From the NCBI GenBank assembly GCA_947252645.1, contig CAMXWF010000005.1, positions 1-64,000 on the forward strand: DNA of 64,000 nt. Reading direction: 5' to 3'. Origin of the DNA: an uncultured Bacteroidia bacterium (GTDB taxonomy: Bacteria > Bacteroidota > Bacteroidia > Bacteroidales > CAJPTX01). The notes beneath the pieces were generated by a model. That model worked only from the letters and a program-made list of their open reading frames with translations, was not told where the DNA came from and searched no databases. The translations under genes were made by a program, and so were the position numbers. Shown here piece by piece: positions 24,843-33,646 of this stretch (positions within the stretch are counted from its first letter, which is position 1; every line of letters begins with the position of its first letter).

Positions 24843-25691
24843 ATGAAAGTTTGTGTGTGTGGTACAGGTACCATGGGTACAGGCATCGTCCAGACGCTCC
24901 TTCAGAAGGGGATGCCCGTACTCCAGAAGGGCCGCTCGGAGCAGTCGATCAATAAATCGAAGCAGAAGATAGAGAAGAGCCTCAAACGCCTGGTAGAGAA
25001 GGGAAAAATGGATCAGGCGGCTTGCGACAAGGCGCTCTCCCTGCTCACCACGACCCTCAGCTACAGCGATCTGCGCGATTGCGACTTAGTGATCGAGGCC
25101 ATCGCCGAGGACATGGAGGTCAAGAAGGGCATCTTCAAAGAACTCGATGGCGTATGCAAGCAGGGGGCCATCCTGGCTACCAATAGCTCTTCGCTCTCTA
25201 TCACGGAGCTGGCCTCCGTGGTGAGCCGCCCTGAGTCGGTGATCGGCGTGCATTTCTTCAACCCTGTGCCCGTGATGAAGCTCGTGGAGATCATCAAGGG
25301 ACAGCTCACCTGCGGGAAGGTGTGCGAAACAGTTACCGCATTTGCCACCGAGCTAGGCAAGACTCCCGTGCTGGTCAATGAGGCGCCAGGCTTCGTTGTG
25401 AACCGTATCCTAGTGCCCATGATCAATGAGGGGATCGGTATCTTGGCCGATGGCGTCGCTTCCCGCGATGAGATCGACACCGCCATGAAGCTGGGCGCCA
25501 ACCACCCCATGGGCCCGCTAGAGCTGGGCGACCTGATAGGCCTGGATGTCTGTTTGGCCATCATGGAGGTGCTCTACAATGAGTTCGGCGACAGCAAGTA
25601 CCGTCCGCATCCCCTGCTGCGCAAGATGGTGCGAGCTGGCCTCTTGGGCCGTAAGACCGGACGCGGCTTCTACGATTACACCAAGAAGTAA
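24843..25691 (+). CDS. hbd: 3-hydroxybutyryl-CoA dehydrogenase
   Basis: A 282-residue NAD(P)-dependent enzyme that reduces acetoacetyl-CoA to 3-hydroxybutyryl-CoA. The Rossmann motif GTGTMGTGI is at residues 7-15; HFFNPVPVMKLVEI holds the catalytic His-Glu region and GFVVNRILVPMINEG the dimer helix. A purine-rich AGGGGGAAG precedes the ATG. It is the last gene of the operon, closed by the terminator at 25714. Confidence 0.97.
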   Translation: MKVCVCGTGTMGTGIVQTLLQKGMPVLQKGRSEQSINKSKQKIEKSLKRLVEKGKMDQAACDKALSLLTTTLSYSDLRDCDLVIEAIAEDMEVKKGIFKELDGVCKQGAILATNSSSLSITELASVVSRPESVIGVHFFNPVPVMKLVEIIKGQLTCGKVCETVTAFATELGKTPVLVNEAPGFVVNRILVPMINEGIGILADGVASRDEIDTAMKLGANHPMGPLELGDLIGLDVCLAIMEVLYNEFGDSKYRPHPLLRKMVRAGLLGRKTGRGFYDYTKK

Positions 25692-26211
25692 TACAGCGTA
25701 CTACTTTACAGCGAAGGGGGATCCATATGGGTCTCCCTTTTTGTTGTCCTTCAGTGGTGGGTAGAGGAGAAGCCATCGTTGCCCAGACGGGGTGTTGGTG
25801 TCCGATGTGGCCAGCTGCCTTGCGTTTGTTATCGCGCACTCCACACCATCATCCATTGGTGCATTTCAGGCTCTGGGCCATCGCTGATTGCTTGCTGCCT
25901 CTACAGGCTCTCCGTCTTGTCCGTGGGGACGACTACAACTATGCCGAATGCCGTGTGCCCTGTTGGTTAGCGAAGCACTCATCATAGGTGATTTGGTGGA
26001 GTTGATGTGCAATCTTGACTGGCTTAGGCACTTCTATTGCCCGAACTTCTCCACCCCCATCCCCCATTTTGGTGATAGGCGTAAAATGGCGTGCCTAGTG
26101 CAATAAGCTCCTTTTTGCGCACGCCCGGAAGGTTAGGAATAAAGTATGGTAGGTTCAGCCGCTTGAGCTGCCGACCTTTGCTGCCATAGGGATTAGACCC
26201 CACAGCAAACT
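25692..26211. other. Intergenic region between hbd and the porin gene
   Basis: Beyond the terminator at 25714-25742 this 520-base stretch shows only chance open frames. A weak -7-like box GACCTTTG lies at 26173-26180, 31 bases before the porin ATG. No Fur-like operator was identified by eye. Confidence 0.45.
25714..25742 (+). terminator. Terminator of the kamD-hbd operon
   Basis: An 11-bp stem (25714-25724 with 25729-25739, two wobble pairs), loop ATAT, then a T run. Confidence 0.85.
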
Positions 26212-27555
26212 ATGCGGCAGTTCACTTCCTTGGTTCTAATGATGTCTATGCTGTTGTTGCCCTCCTTGGGCTTGCGGGCGCAGCAGGAGAATACTCAGAT
26301 AGAATATCTTATTGTCCCACCGACAGTGGATACCCTAGAGAAGGCTCAGCCCAGCGCGCCCAGCTGGCTCAACAGGCTAGAGCTTCGGGGTATGGCCACG
26401 GCCAACTATCGTAACTACATACGCTATGATCTTGACCCCTACCAGAAGGACCAGATAGACCTGGAGCGCTTCAAGTTTGAATTTCGCTATAAGCTCTACC
26501 GCTGGTTATGGTTTGAGGCGGAGATGGAGTTTGAGCATGGGGGCACAGGCACTGCCATGGAGTTCGATGCCCTCGAGGAGGCTGGAGAGTTTGAGCAGGA
26601 GGTAGAGCAGGGCGGGGAGGTCAAGCTGGAGGAGCTGTTTCTTGAGGCTACGCTCCATCCTTACCTCAATGTGCGCCTAGGGCGTGTGAAAGTATACGTT
26701 GGGCTGGCGCAACAGCTGAGCGATCCCATGAAATACTCAACCGTGCTGGCCTCTCCCATGGAGCATGCGCTCATTCCCTGTAGCTGGTATGAGACAGGTG
26801 TTCAGCTATTTGGTGGTTTTCTGGACAACACGCTACGCTACACCTTGACCCTTTCCTCTGGCTTGGATGCTTCGGGCTTCAGCTCGCGCAATTGGATCCG
26901 TGGAGGCTACCAGGTGCGCTTTGAGCGTCCGATTGCCGAGGCATTTGCCGTGAGTGGGCGCCTCAACTATCATTTTGGCCCTGGCCAGCACTCCTATGTG
27001 GGTCTTGCAGCCTACACAGGTAACACCACGCCCAACAGGCCCAAACAGGATATTCTAGATGCCAAGGGGCGAGTTTGGATAGCCGAGGGGCATTTTCTAT
27101 GGGATGGCTATGCCTTCCGCGCCATGGCTTCAGGGCTCTACGGCCACCTCGCTGATGCAGACATCATATCCTACAAGAATAAGAACCTCTCCAATGCGCT
27201 AGGGGTGAAGCGTACACCAGTAGGCACGGCTGCTTTGGGCGCCTATGGTGAGCTAGCCTTCGACTTGCTCTACTACGTTCCCAGAAACTACGGCATGCGC
27301 CTTTTCCTCTTTGGTCGCTACGATTACTTCGACTCCATGTTTGAGGTTACGCACCCTGTGCACAAGAACGGAGACTGGCAGCGTCAGATGGCCACCTGTG
27401 GCATCAACTGGCAATTTCTCTCCCATGCCGTGTTGAAGCTGGAGTACATGCACAAGTGGCGGGGAAGTGAGCATGTGGACCGTGAGACCATGCAAGACCT
27501 CGGCCATAGGGCGCAAGACCAGATATTCAGTGCTGGGCTGGGTGTCTCATTTTAA
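26212..27555 (+). CDS. Outer-membrane porin (phosphate-selective porin O/P-like)
   Basis: A 447-residue protein with a signal peptide (MRQFTSLVLMMSMLLLPSLGLRAQ). The mature part shows features of a 16-18-strand porin: a WLNRLELRGMATANYRNYIRY start, FKFEFRYKLYRWLWFEAEMEFE, an RLGRVKVYVGLAQQLSDP hairpin and a terminal aromatic strand (FSAGLGVSF). It resembles OprO/OprP-type porins, although the neighbours suggest iron or another metal rather than phosphate. It is the first gene of a four-gene run, 25 bases before the imelysin gene. Confidence 0.85.
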   Translation: MRQFTSLVLMMSMLLLPSLGLRAQQENTQIEYLIVPPTVDTLEKAQPSAPSWLNRLELRGMATANYRNYIRYDLDPYQKDQIDLERFKFEFRYKLYRWLWFEAEMEFEHGGTGTAMEFDALEEAGEFEQEVEQGGEVKLEELFLEATLHPYLNVRLGRVKVYVGLAQQLSDPMKYSTVLASPMEHALIPCSWYETGVQLFGGFLDNTLRYTLTLSSGLDASGFSSRNWIRGGYQVRFERPIAEAFAVSGRLNYHFGPGQHSYVGLAAYTGNTTPNRPKQDILDAKGRVWIAEGHFLWDGYAFRAMASGLYGHLADADIISYKNKNLSNALGVKRTPVGTAALGAYGELAFDLLYYVPRNYGMRLFLFGRYDYFDSMFEVTHPVHKNGDWQRQMATCGINWQFLSHAVLKLEYMHKWRGSEHVDRETMQDLGHRAQDQIFSAGLGVSF

Positions 27556-27580
27556 ATGGAAACAATAATTTCTTAGTAGA

Positions 27581-28693
27581 ATGAAACGTTTAATGCTATG
27601 GAATGCAGCCCTGTTGCTGTTGCTTGTGCTGCCGTTAGTAGGTTGCAAGAAGGACAAACCGGCGCCTGAGCCTGCCAAGAAGGCTGATGCCACGGAGGTG
27701 TTGAAGAATTTGGGGTACAATGTGATTATTCCTACCTATAAGGAGCTTCAGGCCAAGGCTGGGGTTATGCTGGAGAAGGTGAAGGCATACAAGGCTGATC
27801 CCACGGAGGCCAAGCTGGCAGAGGCGCGTCAGGCTTGGCGCGATGCGCGGGTGCCGTGGGAGCAGTCGGAGGCGTTTCTTTTTGGGCCTACCGACTCCGA
27901 GGGACTCGACCCGGCTATCGACACATGGCCAGTAGACAAGGCTGGCATGGATGCTGTGCTAAAAGGCACAGAGGCTATTACCGTGGCGGTGGTGACTGCC
28001 AATGAGAATACCCGTGGCTTCCACTTGGTGGAGTACATGCTTTGGTCTGATGAGATGGCCCCGTCCTTGGCCAGCTCGCCCCGCAAGCTAGAGTATCTCT
28101 TGGCAGCTGCGCAGGACGTGAAGGATATAGCCGATAAACTGGTGGTCAAATGGACACCCTATGCCGAGCAGATAGCCTCAGCGGGGCAAGACGGCAACAA
28201 GAAGTACCCCTCGCGCCGCAGCGCGCTGGAGGAGTTTGTCAAGGGTTCGGTTGACATCTCTGATGAGGTGGCCAACGAGAAGATCAACAACGCCCTCAAC
28301 GGCGAGGCAGCTAATGGTAAACGGCCAGGGGGTGCCCATCCAGACCTGGAGGAGTCGCGCTTTGCCCACAACTCCAAGACTGACTTTATCAACAACATAG
28401 AGAGCATCCGTAACACTTTCCTCGGCGACAACAATGGGCACAAAGGGCCAGGCATCGACGATCTGCTGACAGCCATAGGGAAGAAGGAGCTGGCAGATAA
28501 GATCGTCAAGGCCATCGATGAGGCTCAGCAGGCCATTGAGGGCATAGAGGGTACTTTTACCGATGCCATTAAGGATGGTAATACCAAGGGGCGGCAGCAG
28601 TGCCAAGTGGCCCTAGAGAAAGCCAGTGCCCTGAGTGCCATGCTCAATGATGAACTCCTGCCTGTCATCAATAAGTCCGACTACGACTTTTAG
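27581..28693 (+). CDS. Imelysin-family lipoprotein (M75-like)
   Basis: A 370-residue lipoprotein (lipobox VGC, Cys22). It is all-helical with the imelysin GxHxxE motif at residues 146-151 (GFHLVE), matched by WEQSEAFLFGPTDSEGLDPAIDTWP earlier, the usual first half. Imelysins (ICMP, IrpA, EfeO relatives) are thought to bind iron or heme-iron at the cell surface or in the periplasm; protease activity is doubtful. It lies between the porin and di-heme protein genes. Confidence 0.93.
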   Translation: MKRLMLWNAALLLLLVLPLVGCKKDKPAPEPAKKADATEVLKNLGYNVIIPTYKELQAKAGVMLEKVKAYKADPTEAKLAEARQAWRDARVPWEQSEAFLFGPTDSEGLDPAIDTWPVDKAGMDAVLKGTEAITVAVVTANENTRGFHLVEYMLWSDEMAPSLASSPRKLEYLLAAAQDVKDIADKLVVKWTPYAEQIASAGQDGNKKYPSRRSALEEFVKGSVDISDEVANEKINNALNGEAANGKRPGGAHPDLEESRFAHNSKTDFINNIESIRNTFLGDNNGHKGPGIDDLLTAIGKKELADKIVKAIDEAQQAIEGIEGTFTDAIKDGNTKGRQQCQVALEKASALSAMLNDELLPVINKSDYDF

Positions 28694-28756
28694 TGTGCAT
28701 GCTTCCAGGATTCCCTGGCCTCAACGGTCGGGGAGTCCTTGGTTATTCCCATTGCT

Positions 28757-30178
28757 ATGTCAAGCTATAACTATTTTAAGCACTTTCTCCTGCTAGTCTG
28801 CCTTGGGCTGGCCGTGACCCTTTTTGCCTGTAAGGAGGAGGACGAGCCTCAGCTGCCCGATCCCTACGATGTGGCGCTTCACCGCTTCGCAGGAGGCAAG
28901 GAGGGCACTACGTTTCTGCAGTCGAGTCAGGCCTTCGGTCAGCCTATGGATGGGCTTACAGAAACCGAGGCCCTAGAGCACGACTATGGCGATAAGCTTT
29001 TTGAGACTACCTATGTGCAAGCGGGCACGCTCAACCAGCTCTACGCGGGCCTGGGGCCTCTCTTCAACAATAGTTCCTGCATCGATTGCCATCAGGACGA
29101 TGGGCGCCCGCCATTCCCTGTCAACCTCAATAAGCGTACGGGCTTTTTCCTGCGGGTCTCTGCGGGCAACGACCCGATAAAAGGCCCCATTCCCCTGCCA
29201 GGATTTGGAGGTCAACTACAGCAGAATGCCGTCACCAACACCTCCTATATGCCCGAGGTGCACTTTATGGTGAGCTATGAGGACCGAGAAGAGACCTTTG
29301 CCGATGGCACGGTAGTCAAGCTGAGGAAGCCCAACTACGGCGTGATCGATGCCTACACTCCTTTCCCGGCCTATGGGCAGCTCTCGCCACGGATAGGCTC
29401 TCCCGTGTTTGGATTGGGCCTTTTGGAGGCTGTCCCCGAGGCGGAGGTGCTCTCCTATGCCGATCCATTCGATAGGGATAGGGATCAGATATCTGGACGT
29501 GCGAATTATGTCTGGAGCGATGAGTGCCAGAAGACCATGTTGGGGCGCTTTGGATGGAAAGCCAATACTGCCACTATCAAGGACCAGTGCGCCGCGGCCA
29601 TGGTCAACGACATGGGGCTGACCAATCCTCTCCATGCCCAGGAGGAGCAGTACAACATGAATGTGGGGTGGCCGAAGGTGCGACCTGCTGGGGCACTTGA
29701 GGTGTCGGAAGCAGAGCTACACGCTGTCACGCTCTACTGTCAGACCTTGGGTGTTCCTGCGCCGCGCAATCTCGATAGGCCAGAGGTAAAGGACGGATAC
29801 CGCCTGTTTGATGAAACGGGCTGCACCAAGTGCCACCGTCCCTCTATGACTACGGGCGATAGTCCCATTGCGGCCTTGGCCCATCAGACTATCTATCCCT
29901 ACACCGATCTTTTGCTCCATGATATGGGTGATGACTTGGCTGACCATCGGGCCGACTTCCTAGCCGATGGCAAGGAGTGGCGTACGCGACCTCTCTGGGG
30001 CATAGGCCTCACCCTGGTGGTCAATGGCTATGAGTCCTATCTCCACGATGGCCGAGCCCAAAGCATCGAAGAGGCCATCCTCTGGCATGGCGGTGAGGCC
30101 CAGGAGATAAAGAACAAGTACAAGGCCCTCTCCAAGCATGACCGTGACCAGCTGGTTCTCTTCGTGGAGTCTCTTTAG
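28757..30178 (+). CDS. Di-heme oxidoreductase lipoprotein (DUF1111 family)
   Basis: A 473-residue lipoprotein (Cys25 in TLFAC) with two c-type heme sites: Cys108-x-x-Cys111-His112 (CIDCH) and Cys356-x-x-Cys359-His360 (CTKCH). The family, annotated as thiol oxidoreductase or DUF1111, is related to di-heme peroxidases (the end reads YLHDGRAQSIEEAILWHGGEA). In other bacteria it is often linked to imelysins and iron uptake. I use the ATG at 28757; a TTG at 28739 is in frame. Maturation needs cytochrome c assembly, which the next gene supplies. Confidence 0.93.
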   Translation: MSSYNYFKHFLLLVCLGLAVTLFACKEEDEPQLPDPYDVALHRFAGGKEGTTFLQSSQAFGQPMDGLTETEALEHDYGDKLFETTYVQAGTLNQLYAGLGPLFNNSSCIDCHQDDGRPPFPVNLNKRTGFFLRVSAGNDPIKGPIPLPGFGGQLQQNAVTNTSYMPEVHFMVSYEDREETFADGTVVKLRKPNYGVIDAYTPFPAYGQLSPRIGSPVFGLGLLEAVPEAEVLSYADPFDRDRDQISGRANYVWSDECQKTMLGRFGWKANTATIKDQCAAAMVNDMGLTNPLHAQEEQYNMNVGWPKVRPAGALEVSEAELHAVTLYCQTLGVPAPRNLDRPEVKDGYRLFDETGCTKCHRPSMTTGDSPIAALAHQTIYPYTDLLLHDMGDDLADHRADFLADGKEWRTRPLWGIGLTLVVNGYESYLHDGRAQSIEEAILWHGGEAQEIKNKYKALSKHDRDQLVLFVESL

Positions 30179-30187
30179 GGCCATACA

Positions 30188-32419
30188 GTGAAGCCTCTCT
30201 TTTCCTGTGGTAGGCGGCGGGTATTCCTAGGCGATGCCCGCTGCCCATTTCTGCTGCTCTTTGTTCTGCTGCAGGTTCTCATTGCAGCCACCGTGGTGGA
30301 GCAGCTTATGGGGCGTGAGACTGCTCAGACCATGCTCTACCGTGCCTGGTGGTTCTACCTACTCTGGGGCAGCCTTGCATTGACAATTACTCTCACACTG
30401 TGGACTTATCGTCGCAAGCTCAACTCGCCCACGCTTTTGCTCCATGTCGCCATGCTCCTGATCGTGCTTGGTGGTGGTATGTCGCGACTTACCGGTTGGC
30501 GTACTATGGCAAGGTTACATCGTGCAGGTCCTCCTGTAGAGCAGCTCTGGGTGAACGGGCGCCTGCATCGCTTGCCCTTTTCGCTCGCGCTTATAGAGGC
30601 CCACACACTCTACTACCCAGGCACATCTACCCCGAAGGACTACCAGGCTACGCTCCTTTTGGCCGCTAGTGGAGGAGAGGCAGACACCGTGACCCTAGCC
30701 CTCAATCGCATTGTGCATAGGGCGGGCTACCGTCTGTTCCTCATGGACATGGGGCACAATGTCCCCTCGGTGGGTATCCAGGTCGCCTTTGATCCCTATG
30801 GCACCGCATGCTCATACGCGGGCTACCTGCTTTTCTTGCTTTTCATGCTTTGGACCATGGCCCACCGTCAGGGGCGTTTCCGTTGGTTGCTCCGTCGAGC
30901 CATCCTTCTCCCAGCTCTGTTCCTCATGGTGTCCATTCCCACACAGGCCCAGTCAGACACGCTGCCGCCCATCCCTAGCCGCCTGCTCGACCAGCTCGTG
31001 GTGCCGTACAACGGACGCATTGTCCCACTAGACACCTACGCCCGCGACTTCAACACCTATCTCACGGGCAAGATGCCCTCGGCAAGTCAGGCCATATCGC
31101 TGCTCTGCCAATGGATGCTCTTCTTCCCACAGATGAGGTGTAACCCCTGTATACACGTAGAGTCTGCCGAGCTCCTTCAAGAACTTGGACTCCGCAATCC
31201 CATAGCCCTCGATGAACTCTTCCATCCGCTCCGCGGTTACCTGCTAAAGCCCTATCTAGTTCAATACCAACGTAACCCCGAACGCCCCCTGTTTCAAGCG
31301 GCTAACCAGCTTCACGAAAAGGTTTCCCTGCTCATCGCCATTGGTAGAGGGTTGCAGCCTACCATCTTTCCCTATACCGACAGCTCCACATGCCATTGGT
31401 ACGCTCCGGCTTCCCCATTGCCTAGCGAGCGATTGCCACCGCAGGATACCCTTTTCATCCACCATGCGCTCGACTTGCTCCGTGAACATATTGTGGAGCA
31501 TCAGGAAGACTCTGCACGCCAGCTAGCACTAAAGATTGCAGCCTACCAGCGTCTAAACGCACCGCCAGGAGCTATACCAGCGCACTTCAGGCTTACTGCG
31601 GAGCGCATCTATAATGCATTTCCCTTCATCCTGATAGCCTTTCCCTACCTTTTCCTGGCAGCCCTGCTGCTTTTTCTTGGCACACCGCGCTTCCCGTGGC
31701 TAGCTCACCTCTCCCTGTTACTTCCTTTGCTTGGGCTTTTGGTGGTTGGTACTGGCTACATTCTGCGTGGACTTGTGCTCGGGAATGTTCCCCTCACCAA
31801 TGGATTGGACACCAACCTGGCTGTGGCCATCCTGCTCCTTCTGCTAGGGCTTGGTTTGTCCCGAAGACTCCCCTTAGTCTCCCCGCTTTCTATGCTTATC
31901 GCAGGCTTTTTCCTTCTAGCTGCCTATGTGACGCATCGTGAGGCCTCGCTCACGCACCCCATGCCCATCCTCCATACGCCCATTCTGAGTGTCCACGTGG
32001 GGGTTATCATGCTGGCCTATGCGCTGTTTGCCCTCTCTTGCCTTTTCTCTCTGCTGGCCGTGGTGCGACGTGAGAATAGATGGACAACAGCTGGTGTGGG
32101 AGGGCATGTTTGGCCACTCGATGCCCTTGCGCAGCTATTGCTCTACCCGGCGCTGTGGCTGCTGGCTGCGGGTATCTTTCTGGGTGCCTGCTGGGCCAAT
32201 ATCTCCTGGGGGGCCTATTGGAGTTGGGATTCCAAGGAGACCTGGGCTACCATTTCCCTTTTGGCGTACGCAGTGCTGCTGCATAGCCAGCTGTTTGCCA
32301 CGCTACGTCGTCCCATGCTGTGGAATTGGCTCAATCTACTCTGCTTCCTGTTGCTACTGATCACCTACTTTGGTGTTAACCTTTTATCGAGCTCTAGTCT
32401 ACATGGCTATGCGGGCTAA
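30188..32419 (+). CDS. ccsBA: Cytochrome c synthase, ResB-CcsA fusion (system II)
   Basis: A 743-residue inner-membrane protein that exports heme and joins it to CxxCH motifs. The N-terminal third is ResB/CcsB-like with several membrane helices and a periplasmic domain; the C-terminal third is CcsA with the tryptophan-rich heme loop WGAYWSWDSKETW, flanked by conserved histidines (HVGVIMLAYALF, LLHSQL). It has a GTG start 9 bases after the di-heme gene. Its place shows that heme loading of that protein is probably its job. The periplasmic ResB part seems short compared with proteobacterial fusions. Confidence 0.92.
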   Translation: MKPLFSCGRRRVFLGDARCPFLLLFVLLQVLIAATVVEQLMGRETAQTMLYRAWWFYLLWGSLALTITLTLWTYRRKLNSPTLLLHVAMLLIVLGGGMSRLTGWRTMARLHRAGPPVEQLWVNGRLHRLPFSLALIEAHTLYYPGTSTPKDYQATLLLAASGGEADTVTLALNRIVHRAGYRLFLMDMGHNVPSVGIQVAFDPYGTACSYAGYLLFLLFMLWTMAHRQGRFRWLLRRAILLPALFLMVSIPTQAQSDTLPPIPSRLLDQLVVPYNGRIVPLDTYARDFNTYLTGKMPSASQAISLLCQWMLFFPQMRCNPCIHVESAELLQELGLRNPIALDELFHPLRGYLLKPYLVQYQRNPERPLFQAANQLHEKVSLLIAIGRGLQPTIFPYTDSSTCHWYAPASPLPSERLPPQDTLFIHHALDLLREHIVEHQEDSARQLALKIAAYQRLNAPPGAIPAHFRLTAERIYNAFPFILIAFPYLFLAALLLFLGTPRFPWLAHLSLLLPLLGLLVVGTGYILRGLVLGNVPLTNGLDTNLAVAILLLLLGLGLSRRLPLVSPLSMLIAGFFLLAAYVTHREASLTHPMPILHTPILSVHVGVIMLAYALFALSCLFSLLAVVRRENRWTTAGVGGHVWPLDALAQLLLYPALWLLAAGIFLGACWANISWGAYWSWDSKETWATISLLAYAVLLHSQLFATLRRPMLWNWLNLLCFLLLLITYFGVNLLSSSSLHGYAG

Positions 32420-32445
32420 TGGTGGGGTGTGGGGGCGCTAGCGGT

Positions 32446-32476
32446 TTTGCGGACCGAGTGAAAGTTGCTACCTTTG
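32446..32476 (+). promoter_or_regulatory. Promoter of tRNA-Lys
   Basis: TTTG at 32446-32449, 19 bases, TACCTTTG at 32469-32476: a perfect Bacteroidota promoter 20 bases before the tRNA. Confidence 0.8.
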
Positions 32477-32495
32477 CCACAGCTGTAGGTGAGGG

Positions 32496-32568
32496 GATCT
32501 AGTAGCTCAGCTGGTAGAGCACATCCCTTTTAAGGATGGGGTCCCGGGTTCGAACCCCGGCTAGATCA
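32496..32568 (+). tRNA. tRNA-Lys (anticodon TTT)
   Basis: A 73-base cloverleaf: acceptor stem GATCTAG (32496-32502) with CTAGATC (32561-32567), discriminator A at 32568, D arm AGCTCAGCTGGTAGAGC, anticodon stem CATCC/GGATG with anticodon TTT at 32529-32531, and T arm with GGTTCGAACC. CCA is not encoded. It has its own promoter and terminator. Confidence 0.97.
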
Positions 32569-32570
32569 CT

Positions 32571-32599
32571 GGGGAGGCGCGAGGGCGTCTCCCCTTTTT
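32571..32599 (+). terminator. Terminator of tRNA-Lys
   Basis: A 10-bp stem (32571-32580 with 32585-32594, one wobble), a 4-base loop and five T. Confidence 0.85.
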
Positions 32600-32657
32600 C
32601 TTTTCGGCCTTGTGGTGCTGCCGGGCTGCGTGCGGCGTGTGTGCTCGGAATAAAATG

Positions 32658-32665
32658 TACCTTCG
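32658..32665 (+). promoter_or_regulatory. -7 box for the 32701 gene
   Basis: TACCTTCG, one base from TAnnTTTG, 35 bases before the ATG at 32701. No -33 box seen. Confidence 0.4.
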
Positions 32666-32700
32666 CGTAGTGTGAGGCCGTCATGGGCGCAGTGGGAGCT

Positions 32701-33642
32701 ATGAATTTTAAGGTCGGTATGCTCTTGAGCACGCGGCGCATGCTGTTCGGGCTGGTGGCACTGCTGGGGATTGTGGGCAATCTGCGCGCGCAAGCAGTGG
32801 ACACCGTGGCGCTGCGCAGTCTGTGGGAGGCTTCCTCTTCGCAACTCTACGACACAGCCCTTGGGCTGCAATTCCGGGATTCCCTGTTGGCCTATCTTCA
32901 ACAGCATGGGGGCCTAGCGGCAGCAGTACCACGCTTGCAGGGGCTGGCCGACATCCGCGACTCGCTCCGCACGCTCCGGATCCTGACCTGGGGGCATCGC
33001 CTGCGCGACCATACTTGGTGCTACTTGGGGCTTGTAGTGCACCAGCTGCCCGGGGAGTCGCCTCGCTACTATCCACTGCGAGATAGGAGGATTCCAGTGG
33101 GTCAGGGGCTTGTACCCGAGGAATGGCTTTTCTACCGATGCTCCCCGAACGACTGGGTGGGGGCGGTCTATTTCGACATTATCCCCTTTGCCCTGCCGAC
33201 CCAGGAGACAGCCTACCTTCTTTTGGGCGTGGCGGGTGCCACCGATTTTGTTACGCGGCGAGTGGTCGAGGTGCTGCAGCCCACGGAGCAGAGCCTTCTC
33301 TTTGGAATGCCCTACATCAGCTATGGACGGCAGCACTATGGGCGTTTGATCTTTGCCCATGGCAGTAGGGTCGGCATGAATATGCTATACCTATCAAAGT
33401 TTCACCTTTTGCTGATGGATCATCTCTCCCCCGCGAAGGAAGAGTACTTCGACATGCCGCAATACTACGGGCCAGACTTCTCGTTTGATGCGCTGCGACT
33501 GCAGCCCAACGGCCGCTGGCTTTTTGAGCCCAATGTCGATGTGCGGCCCTACTTGCCTGAGCCACGCAAGCGACCAGTGCGTCAAGCTACCGGACACGGA
33601 AACCCGCAGCTAGGGCAGTATGTGCCCAACTGGAAGCATTGA
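32701..33642 (+). CDS. Exported protein of unknown function
   Basis: A 313-residue protein starting MNFKVGMLLSTRRMLFGLVA with a signal peptide that probably ends at LRAQ. The mature part has a helical first third, then a mixed domain with many aromatic residues (TWCYLGLVVHQLPGESPRYYPL, WVGAVYFDIIPF) and a basic, proline-rich C-terminus. I do not recognise a family; a conserved Bacteroidales periplasmic protein is likely. It ends 4 bases before the pseudo-kinase gene, so the two may act together. Confidence 0.65.
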   Translation: MNFKVGMLLSTRRMLFGLVALLGIVGNLRAQAVDTVALRSLWEASSSQLYDTALGLQFRDSLLAYLQQHGGLAAAVPRLQGLADIRDSLRTLRILTWGHRLRDHTWCYLGLVVHQLPGESPRYYPLRDRRIPVGQGLVPEEWLFYRCSPNDWVGAVYFDIIPFALPTQETAYLLLGVAGATDFVTRRVVEVLQPTEQSLLFGMPYISYGRQHYGRLIFAHGSRVGMNMLYLSKFHLLLMDHLSPAKEEYFDMPQYYGPDFSFDALRLQPNGRWLFEPNVDVRPYLPEPRKRPVRQATGHGNPQLGQYVPNWKH

Positions 33643-33646
33643 GGCC

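Noticed and set aside
25727..26106. Several small open frames between hbd and the porin gene
   Set aside because: They begin in the terminator, have mixed composition and match nothing I know.
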